NCBI GenBank assembly: GCA_035771165.1
Contig: JAWNZC010000347.1
Location: 470,501 to 534,500, forward strand
Origin: Paragorgia papillata
Lineage: Eukaryota; Cnidaria; Anthozoa; Scleralcyonacea; Coralliidae
Direction of reading: 5' to 3'
Length of the DNA: 64,000 bases
In this document: in pieces, positions 10,878 through 22,700 of the stretch
How positions within the stretch are numbered: position 1 is the stretch's first letter
Layout: the number at the start of each line of letters is the position of its first letter
The notes under the pieces: generated by a model
The model's input: only the letters and a program-made list of their open reading frames with translations
The model's database searches: none
Told to the model about the DNA's origin: nothing
Position numbers and translations under genes: made by a program

Positions 10878-13114
10878 GTTGTAACACACAGCTCTTGTCG
10901 CCTTGATGTCACCGTGGTTGAACTTCAGATGTTCTCCGTAAATATGAGAAATTGTGTGAGACGAAGGCCGAAGAGAAAATGAAAGTAGAAAATTATTCCA
11001 CTCCTATACTTGGAATGCAAGCGAATGCAATGTGCCCCCCTATGATCATAATTCATGATTTTCTTTCTTTGAAATGCAAATGGTCACGGCTACATGAACA
11101 ACTCTTCCAATCTGTTGTTGAAAAGCTAGAGTGAAGTAACATTGCAATGTTGTACGTCCGTGCATTGCATATACTTTTCGATATTTAAGAAAAAGTAGCG
11201 TTCCACAAAATGTTTTGAAGGAAATACTGGCGTTATATACAAAGAAGACCTGTCACTGATTTGTCAGCATGAATAATGACTTATTCATGAAGCAAAATTA
11301 AAAAATATAAAGCGCTTAATATACTGCGAAAATGTCTGAAATATAAGTATGAGGTGACCAATCAAATTTCCAGGTGCAGACCACTCACGGGTAGTGTAAT
11401 GAATTGATAAAATGCTTCGAAGCAAAAGGTTGTTGTTGGTGTTGCAGGTGGTAGTGGTGGTGTGGGTGTTGTTGTGTTGTCGAGCATGTATAGAACACAC
11501 TTTGATATTTGTTATCAGAAACTTTCGTAGAATTCTTTTTAAACTAACTTATATGGGAAACAAAAGTTTGGAAAAGTGACCCAATGAGGTGAAAATCCGT
11601 GGCCTGACGATGTTCCTTCCTGTCATTTTTAACATAGCTTTTTAGAGTTTTATTCCCGTCTATAAATACCTTACTTGTTTTTGTTTTTTGTTTTTGTTTT
11701 AAATTTTTGTTTAAGTGTTTTTGTTGTTTTTTTCTTTTTCGTTTGTTTGATATTTTCTCTATTTTTGAGGGAACACAGTAATTGGCGCCAAGCTGTTGTG
11801 TCACCCATGCATGCTTGTACTATTTACAATACTCGGAAACGAAGCGCGAAGCCAGAGAAGGCTTGAGTCAAGAGAAAGTGCCGAGCTCTTATTTATTACT
11901 GTGCTTGCTCCAATATAAGGATCAGATATCTCCAGTGAACATACCTTGTGTATTTATTATGCGTTACCATAGTTAATAGAAACTAAACATAGTTTGGAAA
12001 CCCGGAAACTTCAAAGCGGTTAACAATCAAGCTACGATTCATCTTGAAAGGTACATAAAAGTGCATAAATCCTTTGTTTTAGGTTTATTAATATTTAAAC
12101 AGTACGGTTGAGTGATTGAACCCCAAACGTTGCTATTGGATGATTGCTTCATTATACGGAAAACACAATATGTTCAGTAACCGTTAAAGTGCACAAATTT
12201 CCATAAACCTGAACAAAAACATAAAACAATGACTTTTGTTGAGCTTCCAAACCATGTCTATTTTCTATTAACTATGGCGTTACTTAACCCTCGTATCAAC
12301 GCCGAGGAGGAAGGTGGAGTAGCCAACCCCACCCACCCTGAAAATTCGTGTGCAAAACTTTGAATTCCACTTCCTTCTAAGGCGCTTGAGCAATAGACGA
12401 GTTTCAGGGTGTTGCGCGCGCATTATTTTTCAAAAAACTGGCAAGCTCCACTCAAAGTAAACATACTGTTTAAAATAAACAAAGTATATAGATACAGTTT
12501 CTGGATGTTTAACACTGTTATTCTGCCGTTGTTGGCTCGCTAGCAAGTCTGTTTGCCATTGCTTACTTTGTGGGGAGCCCACCAATTCCATTGCAAAATG
12601 ATGCGCGCGCAATACCCTGAAATTCGCCTATTGTCCCCATATCTTAAACAACAATGAGTGCGAGTGAGAGTGTTGTGAAATAGAATACTTTTCTTTTTGG
12701 CGAAGTTTAATAAATAAATAAATAAATTTTTCCTAGGTAGGCTTTGGGTCAGGCCTGCATAAAGTATAACAGGGTTATGTTGGACATGAATTTATAACCA
12801 GGTACTTAACTGGATCTGAAATAGCCATCATCCAATTTTTGAAACATTAGGCGCAAGCTGTACACCGCGTTAGCTAGACTTGGATCTGAAAACGATTATG
12901 TGACATCATTTCGGCAATTATATCGAAACAGCATGGAAAGTCACCAAACTTTGCTCTCGTTGTCTTTACGCCGGAAATTATTTGTCGCAGCACCAATGAT
13001 GAAAAATAACAACAAAAAACATGAAATATAATGTTAATTTAAAACTTATGTTTTCTTAGAACGCTTATGTTATTGGAATCGAGCAATTGGAATTTAAAAA
13101 AAAAAGAATGTAAT
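10878..13114. other. Spacer between genes 1 and 2
   Basis: This stretch holds the gene 1 5' flank, a GT/GGT-rich tract near 11430-11480, a poly-T/TTTTTG tract (11680-11760), a small MITE (12395-12629) and the 3' flank of gene 2. It is homologous to 25503-27941 and 40307-42978, except that those carry a LINE fragment missing here. Open frames within it are not conserved between the copies. Confidence 0.7.
12395..12629. mobile_element. Small MITE with empty site in the paralogous spacer
   Basis: The ends are inverted (AGACGAGTTTCAGGGTGTTG and the complement of a close variant) and contain GCGCGCGC. The matching spacer near 26885 reads GAGCAATTGTCCCC without it, so the boundaries are well defined. 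Confidence 0.75.
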
Positions 13115-16100
13115 TTATGGTTCTATATTAACTGTTATAAACACAGTGTCATCTTTAATATATTTACGAGTTTTTAGAGTTGCGTGAGAAACGAAATTGG
13201 CAAAACCGAGTCCTTCGTTTTCCTTATCTTTAGGTCTCTTAAAACTGTCTTCACCAGCTGGAGTCATCGTCATCACAATGTTCTTTCTCTCTTGCTCGTT
13301 ATCTTGTTGATCAATTAAAGTAAAGGTACACTTTTTCTTGAATGGCCACGACAGCATTGCATCATGGTCAGTTTTCACCAGACAGATGTAGACTCCCGTA
13401 TGATCTTTGTATTTTTTTCTTGTTTCGTTCAAATCGACCCTCATCTTTATTTTGTATCCAAGTGGTGATGTAAGAAAAGGATCGCCGATAATTGTATCCA
13501 ATGTATTACTATTTTTTGCTTCAGATAATTTTCTGTTATAGTCAGTTATAATCACTGCAGATGTAATGTGACTTGCCTATAAAATTTAAAAATTACAATC
13601 GTTTAGAATGAAGATCAGACTTAACCAGGGGCGGCGCGGAGCGTAAATTGTTTGGTATTAGTTGTGGTATATAACGTAGGGGGGTCTGGGGGTATCCACC
13701 CCCAGAACCTGGAACCTTTTGAAATCTAGAGGCTCTGAAATGCAATTTCCAGCATTCTACAGAAGATATTTTTTGAAAAAATCAAGCGAGATGAAGATCT
13801 AAATGCTAAGCATTTTACGCGGTTCGATGACTTCACGACCAAATTAACGGAAACATCCATGGAATTATATCTGTCTGAGACGTAATGTGACTAATAGTAT
13901 TGTAGCAGTACTGATGCGCTGCACGTGTGAATAGTGAATACAGTAGCTTGCGTGATGCGCCGACAATACATATGATCAGCGCAACGTTTTGCGAACGCAG
14001 GCGGCCAAGGTATTAGAATCGCAAAACTAATACCTTGTAGGATTACGTTGTTAGATATACAAATATTCGCATCGTTCTTACCTTTGAAGGAGGACTTATG
14101 CCTTTTTTTTGTTAAATATGGATTCAAGAAGGTTTTCCTTTCGTCAGATAAGTTATAGTCACCATACCAAAGCTTCAAAATTGTTATAAATAATTGCTCT
14201 TTGTTTCCATATTATCGAAGTGTTGAACTCCAGTGTTGGGAGCTTTTCCTTGTGAAAAGGCGATACAGCCGATACTACATGGATGATTTATATATTGAGA
14301 TGTTATATATTGTTAATGTAATGAAGTGAAAAGAATTGCAGACTTCTCGCTGCGAAATAAAAGCAGTTTTAAATCGAAATAGTAAAGCGTCTGACTTTAA
14401 AATATAAATATTGTACCACCTGTGGTGAAATTTAACACCGAAAATCCGCGTTTCTTGTCAAGCCAAGGTATTAGTTTTGAGATTCTAATACCTTGAGGTC
14501 TAAGCCTTTCAAACACTTGTCGCTAAAGTCGCTAAGGTTGTTGCGCGCATCAGCGAGGACGGTACGGTACTGCGGAATTGAAATCAAACAATCAAAAACA
14601 AAGATGTTGTTTTCTTTCATCCGTCTCTGTTCTTGGAATAATTATATTATTTTACAATTCATTTCAATCTGCAGAAAAAAAGGTATTAGACTAATACCTT
14701 TAATACCTTAGCGCGCCGCCCCTGGACTTAACATATGACATTTTGGTAAAGAAATAAAATTTTCATCGAAAAATTTGGTGCAAATGATAAAAAAATCAAA
14801 ATTTTAAGCTATCGAGAGCAAGAAAACTTCCTAATTTTCTAATACATAAGACGAGAAAGTCAATAGGAAAAATGTTGGTTCATTTGTCTTGTCTCGAAAC
14901 AACACCAATCACAAATTCTTAGTTTTTGAGGGCAAGAGATGCTAGAAAAAGAGCCAATAAACATTTTCCTTCGCACTCCTGCTGCCTTATGGATGCCCTA
15001 CTTCTCTCCGAAAGCGATTAGCTAAAATGCCCATTCAAAGTTACTTAATGTCATGTTTATTTATTAAAAATAGATTACAAATAACGTTTTAAGACTATTA
15101 AATTATCGCAGTTTGACCATAGGTTTGACTGAGTAGTTAAGATTATGACAGAGCTATTATATTTTTAGTCTTTTATTTAACCATATAGTTAATGATTTAA
15201 CACTCGTTCCAGAACCACATATTTTCGAAAAATAGTTGCACATCGTTTTTTCTCAACTAATTCGAACCCTGTATTCAAGGCACATTCTCGCAAAACCCTT
15301 ACGGTCTTAATCTGAATGGGTTGCAAGCGTTCGCTGGCAATGGTATACCTGAAAAGTAACAATAGGCGCCTGCAGGCTCTCCCTTCCTCCCAGCTCCAAA
15401 TTTACGTATACTGTAGCTCGTCGCCGGCTACACGCAGGCTACATCATCGTAATTATTTTAACTATGCAGAAAACTCCTGTCTTACCTTCTCTATTTCCAT
15501 ATGCACTGCAGCAATCTCCTGTTTTACTTTCTTTATGTCTTTTTGATGCACTGCAGCAATCTCCTGTTTTACTTTCTTTATGTCTTTTTGATGCACTGCA
15601 GCAATCTCTTGTTTTACTTTCTTTATGTCATTTTGACGCACTGCAGCAATCTCCTGTTTTACTTTCTCCACGTCCTTTAGATGCTCTGCAGCAATCTCCT
15701 GTTTTACTTTCTCTATGTCCTTTTGATGCACTGCAGTAATCTCCTGTTTTACTTTCTCTATGTCCTTTTGATGCACTGCAGTAATCTCCTGTTTTACTTT
15801 CTCTATGTCCTTTTGATGCACTGCAGTAATCTCCTGTTTTACTTTCTCTATGTCCTTTTGATGCACTGCAGTAATCTCCTGTTTTACTTTCTCTATTTCC
15901 TTTTGATGCTATTAGAGAATAAAGGAAAATTGCTGAATGCATGACTACGGAACATGAATGGCCTTAGAATATTACTGCAATAATGTGACTGTCATGGGTA
16001 ACCTAAATTTATTACTTTGACTACATATTACAAAAATTGAATTACACTAGTTATTCAATTATCTTTGTGTCAATATTTTGTTATTATTATAGTTAATAAA

Positions 16101-16735
16101 TTAGTAATAACTAACTTAGATTTTTATTTGTTTTATATCTAATCAACATAAACTAATGGGTAGGATGACCTGGAAGTGCTTTTAATATGTATATAAGATA
16201 GATTAAATATAATATTATGATTCATGTATTGGTATACATATTACATTAATTAGTATATGCATACACATATATACCCCCTACATACGAATGTATGTAGGGG
16301 GTATATATGTGTATGTTATTAAATATTTTGATATGCTTAAATTTAATGACATAATCTTCACATCTTATCATTTGTTCTTCAACGGTCAGTGCAATACTTT
16401 GGAATTATTGACAGATTGAAATAAGACTTCTGGTTTCCTTTTTAAAACTTTGTTCTAGATAAATGTTATATATATATATATACATGTGTATAAGTAATTG
16501 ATGAAATTCATTCAGATTGTTCCAAGCTACACTGATGAGCTGTTGTACAGCGAAACACCGTGTCTGTAGATTGAACTATATATATATATATATATAATGA
16601 TGATGTTTAAAGTAAAAAACAGTCAGTCAGTTTTATATATGGTATATATGTGTATGCATACTAATTAATGTAATATATATATATATATATAACTGACTGT
16701 TTTTTACTTTAAACATCTTAACATTAAACATCATG

Positions 16736-16775
<40 letters not shown>

Positions 16776-19700
16776 CATTTATCTAGAACAATGCTTTACG
16801 AAAGGAAACCAGAAGTCTTATTTCAATATGTCAATAATTCCAAAGTATTGCACTGACCGTTGAAAAACAAATGATAAGATGTGAAGATTACGTCATTAAA
16901 TTTAAGCATATCAAAATATTTAATAACATTGTTAGACCAACATTGATGGCTGAATATCAACATTGACTAAACGGTTATTCCCACAGGAGAAAAATGCATG
17001 AAAATTGAGAAAATCAAATTGTTATACTGAGCAATTCTTCTTAGTACCTGATCCTGTAGGGAAAACACTTTGTCCTCCAATCTTGAAATTTTTAAAGTTG
17101 ATAATTCTAAATGGTCTGTCATTCCTTGGTGAAGGTGTTCCTCCATTTCATGACGTTCACACTTCAAAAAATAGAAACAAAACAAGTTTGTTTTTGTCAA
17201 ATGTTTCAATTATGCTTGAAAATTAATTGCAGCAAGCTATTTTTTGGCTTTAGAGATTGTAGCAATTGAAACATTCAAGCCCACTGAATTTACTTCATCG
17301 AAATGCAGTAGATCCAAGTGCTTTATGTTTAACATTACGAAGCTGTGATGTTCTTTAATGATGATTACGTAATTTCTTTGTTGATATTAAACAGTAGTGA
17401 AAACCAACTTCTTCGGATCAGAAAGAACTTTCCAAACATTACCTCGTATTCACAACCAACTTCCAAAAACTTGCATTTAACAACAGTTTTGACGCAAAAT
17501 TTTTCTAAATGTTCTTCCATCTAAAAATATCAAGAGTTAGTTACCAAAAATAAAAAATAGGTCCACAAGTTCGTTCGGTCTTCTACGTCCACGTAGCAAA
17601 AAGTTCAAAAAATTGAGTTTTTCTTAAAGTGCCTATGAAACGAAAATTAAGTTTGTCTCATTTAAGAGAACAATTAAAATGACAAAGTAACATCTTTTGC
17701 TGTTTTTTTGTTTCCTTCCTTCGTTGTTGAGATATTTTAGTTTGTTTGATATGTAAATTTAACTTATAAGATAACTTTACGTCACACTTTGCATAATTAC
17801 TTATCGCAAAAGATTATATATCTTTGTTATTGTCAAACGAAAACACTTAAAATTTACAGACTCTGTTGTAGGAGAAACACTCGCACATGGTTCCTAATTC
17901 GCCAAGTACTTTTGTTCGATAATAACAAAGATATAGAACACTTTGCGATAAGTCGTTATGCAGAGTGTGACGTACAGTTATCTTATAAGTCAAATTTGCA
18001 TATCAAACAAATTGAAATATCTCAAAAACGAAGCAAGGAAACGAAAAACTACAAAAGATGTTACTTTATCATTTTAAGTGTTCGTTCAAGTAAGACAGAC
18101 TTAATTTTCGTTTCATAGGCACTTTAGCTGAGAAAATCAAGTTCACTTTTAGCAAATGTAACCTATGACGGTTATTATGTCATTAGAAAGGTCTCAAAAA
18201 ACAACAACAATAGGGCCGTACGAGAGCTGATAAGACGCGGCTTACACAGAACGCGCCTTACATAAGCCGCCAAACATTCGTATAAAAGGTACAAAAACTT
18301 ATATCCGCGGTTTGTTCAAAAACGCCGTATAAATGGGCAGTTCGCGTCTTATAAGCCGCGTCTTATCCACGTCTTATAGACGGCCCTAATATGAAGAAAA
18401 AAGCCGATAGTACGATCACTGTAGTTTTTTCAATAAAGTTTCCAAAAAAAAACAATTTGGACAAAATCTTTTGTAAAAATGATAAAATGCGTCATTAGAA
18501 ATATGTTTTAAAACGTTTAAAATTTTGCTTAAATGTCCTGTCAGATCGCGGAAATGCCATTTCAGAGACTCAACTTTCAAAGACTCAAATTTCAAAGACT
18601 TAAAATGGCTGGACTATTAACTTTCCACTATGTGGATTTTTGGTATGTTTTTCTCTGAACTACTGAAAAATCTTTTGCAATTTGTTTGATGTTAAATCGT
18701 AGATGGACGGACTACTGTAGTGTATACGCTCTCCGTATATGTATGCCCACTCACTCGCAGTCATTCTTGTAACAATGTATTGACAGATACAGCACCTGAT
18801 TACGTGGAATATCTTTCTCTGAACATTTGTTTGTACATTCCACAGGTAAATAAGAACAGCTTTTGAGGTGCTCCTGAAATATGATAGCAAAAATGTTGAT
18901 TGTGTTTAAGGCATGATTTGAATAGCTTAAAAAACACCCAATTAGTAAGTTCACTGGCGTAGTAATTTTGAAAAACAACGTTTATTTTATTTTATTTTGT
19001 TAGATTCGCCATTATAGTGCTAGTATATATACATATATATATAACGGCAGGGTCATCGCAACAGCAATAAGTCTATTACTGCGGGCCCAAAAATAAAAAA
19101 GTAATAGAGTAAATCAAAATACTAACTACAAAGTCTAGCTACAATTTCAACAAAATACTAACTAAACTAAATATATTAATAACAACAGGAAGTAGGGCGG
19201 CTAAGGCTACGAGAACAGTTATATTTTAAACAAATATAGTTTTAAATGTACGAGGGTTTTCACAGTCAAAAGTAGTTTCCAAAGATGAGAAGTATAATTA
19301 TTGAGCATAGTGGATTTGAACAAATTATTTAAATCAAGGCCTCATTTAGATCAACATAAAAACAAATATTTAGAGTGAAAGGTATTATCAAGTGATCTGT
19401 ATCCTATACCTACAGTACCAGTTACGAATTCTAGCTGGATCTACTTTGTGTAAGAAACCCATAAGAACTTACAACTTTGTCCTTGAACACATGTTCGTCA
19501 TTGCAGTATTGACAAAGGACAGTTCTGTGTTCACATTCTGCGAGATGGACCTCCAAATCTTTCCGAATTACTTGCACGTTGCAACCCATGTTGCTGCAGC
19601 TTAGAATGAGAAATTCGCACCTTTCAGCATGTTCCTATAAGACAAAAAGTTGCATATTTCCTAAAATTGTCAGCTGGCTTTGGATTTTGGTCTAGGGTAT

Positions 19701-22700
19701 GTGTTTGACTAATCTTGCATGCATAGAAATGAACACGATCTAAAGGGATACGATCGCTCTTTCATATATCAATTCACCTTCAGAAGAGATGACAGCTGTC
19801 CATTCCATTCACACCCAGTGTTTGGACAATTTACAACCTGGTAATCGATTACTCTCTTTGCGGCATTATCAGTGAAGACCTAATATTAGACAGAGTATTA
19901 TTAATGTTTTTCAGCATTAAAACGCCTTAAATAAACCACGGGAAAAGATCAGTGACAAGAAAGTTCACTGCATGTGTTCCTGTATATACAAAGCTTAGGT
20001 ATATAGTGAATACTATTATTGGTTCCAAAGTTGTCTGACTCCAATCTTGGTTCATTGTACTTTATACTACTGTATATTACCAAACTTATAGTGTATTATT
20101 GTAAATTTAAGTACAGTGAATCAAGTCGAAATTAGACTTTAGAATTAGAATTCCATTTTTTGTTCATTGTGCTTATGTAATTTTTTAGAAAGGTCTAATC
20201 TTGTTAACGTTATCTACTGTAATTAAGTTATTTTATTCTCTCTTCTGACGACAAACCATTTAAATTGAATATAAAGGGGATATTACACGGTGGCGAGAAG
20301 TTATGGATTTTATGTTTCGAGTGGCAAGGACAATATTTATTATATTCACTATTTATTATATGGACAATGAAATCATGCGTGGAAGTGATGTTGATAAACT
20401 GGGATTAATGCAAAAAACTACAACCGCTTGACGTAAAGCTTTTAGAAAATACGAATGAAAAATACAACGGCTTATTCAAATACTGTACTTCATTTTACAT
20501 GAAAAACTGAATTAAGAGAAGTTTCTGGCTCAAATTTACTTGATTCGAAACTTACGGCAGAAGGCGTAAATTTTGACTTGTCGATATGTCACTCGCGAGT
20601 GGTACATACGAGAAATACGCCACTCGGTTCCCGGATGTAGTGAAATATGGATTCTACGAGTGTTTTAGTTGCTAGTAAAATACTCTTCTCCATATAATAA
20701 AAAATGTTATGTTATGGTTATGTTATGTCAAACGGTTTGCTTTCAGATCGTGCTTTCTATTGTCACAGAATAGGAAACCCTCCTGTCTATATATAGCAAC
20801 CAACAATCCCAAAAGTATAAAATAAAATAGACAAAGAAGACAAGATAATTATGCGGTTGTTGTTAAGATGACATTTCTAACTAGAGGATTGGCTTTTTAA
20901 GTACTCACCATCTCTTCTGAAATATCTTTTTGACAAGAAGGACATCGTGGCTGTGGCTGCGACCTGTTAATTAGTTATTGACAGTTTTGATTAGGGGTCT
21001 ATAGACATTCTTCTCTGACTACATAATGAAATTGGATGTCAAATGTTAATGCATGTTGATTGACTCACCGTGATTGACTAAATGGTCAAAGACTAAGATT
21101 GAGATACTTGCTAAGAGTGTCATACTCATAGTGTCATAAATAGGGAACTATTTTATAGAAATTATGGCTTTTTCTTAATTTTTAAACTAAAACTATTAAC
21201 TAATCTTATTTATACTGGATAGCTCTATCAGTTATAGCTAACTGTTCTCCCTAGAGGTCCAGTAAGGGCTATCCCTCATTGGTCCAGTGTTACTACAGGA
21301 GGAAACCGCAGTACCCAGAGGAAACCAGCGATGTTTGGTAGAGTCAAACTGCATGGAAGCACTCTTCTCAAAATTTTAATTTTTATCTTTACATCCATAA
21401 TGGTACATGATTTTCCTTGTCCGTGCTATGCGTTTATGGTGATACATTGTCCCCCCCGGTTGTTTCGCTGTTTTGTCGTGTCTTCGCAGAGGTCCGCCCC
21501 GTTGTAACGCTCTTTGAACAAAGTTTAGATTTGTGTTTCTTTTCCAAAAAAAACCCTTCAATATGGCACGAACAAGGGCGAGTAATCAGGCAGAATTTGA
21601 ATAATAAGTTAAAATTATAAGAATATAAGTTACAATTAAAATTACAATAATAATATTTCTTTATCAACATGTGTTTTTAGCGTATATATTTTTATTTACT
21701 GCGCCAAATATCACAAGCTCGTACACATTCACAGCAAAATAACACGAGTTCTAAGAAGATATATTAAACTTTTTTTTGCATTTCAAGTTGAACGACGTGC
21801 AATTTCTCCTGAAAGTCACAAACGAAACACAAGTGGATCAAATTTTTGAGCGAAATGGCCAATCACGAGCGACCAGTTCACCTATGAGCCAATCACAAAC
21901 GCCTTTGAGACTGGCGCTACAGCTTGTAATCCCTCGAGGTTTTTATTGGCCATCACTTCAGTTTGGGGATCGAAGGAGACATTTATTTGGTTTGTCCTCT
22001 GAGACCTTTTGTCAAAATTCACCTTGAGTACTGGCCAAAATATGGAAGGCGAACGCATCGGGAAGCCTACCCCATCGCAAACTAAGGTATATATTCTTCG
22101 ACATTCGTTTTCAGTTTAGTTATCGTTGGATAAAAGTCTTAGGAAGTTTTGCTTAACATTTCTTGTGAAATTTAGTCGAGTTTTAGTGTTCATTTATACA
22201 TTGAAGTATTGACAGCAATTCTCTGCAAGTATAAGATTGAAAGCATTTTAGGTCATTTTGGAGACTATTTTGACTGACAAATGCCGCCAGTTTGACTTGA
22301 AGTTGAATGCACGTTTGCGGGGAGATTCATTGTGCGACGGAAATGCTGCCTTGTCTGTCAATTTGGGCTTGAATTTTGAACAGTTTTGTACAGAACAGGA
22401 ACAAATACTTGTAATTCTGTTAAGTTTAGTGTTTACTATCGAATTATCTCAAATTTTCTCGCTTATCGACGCACAAACCGGGTGCAGGTTCGTTTGCACA
22501 TGAGACTACAATAATAAGAAGCCGCTTTGGGATTCAACGAACAAAACAGTTATTTAACAACAAACTTTACATGGAATTAATTTTGCAAAAGAAAAACCGA
22601 ACCACCAAGTCCAAGCGTTGTGTTTGTGACTGATGAAGTGAAAAGAACACGAAATTCTTGTAGTTTTGTTTGTTTACTACATCAAACTTTTTTCGCTTAT

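Noticed and set aside
15464..15944. Plus-strand and second-frame open frames over the stalk repeats of gene 2 (Leu/Ser/Phe-rich repeats)
   Set aside because: They are shadows of the 45-bp repeat. The minus-strand frame is bounded by splice sites and gives a coherent coiled coil.
22258..22503. Plus-strand frame after the CCAAT block in gene 2 (also 60163-60417)
   Set aside because: The frame is broken in the gene 3 copy (near 36360-36450) while the DNA remains similar.
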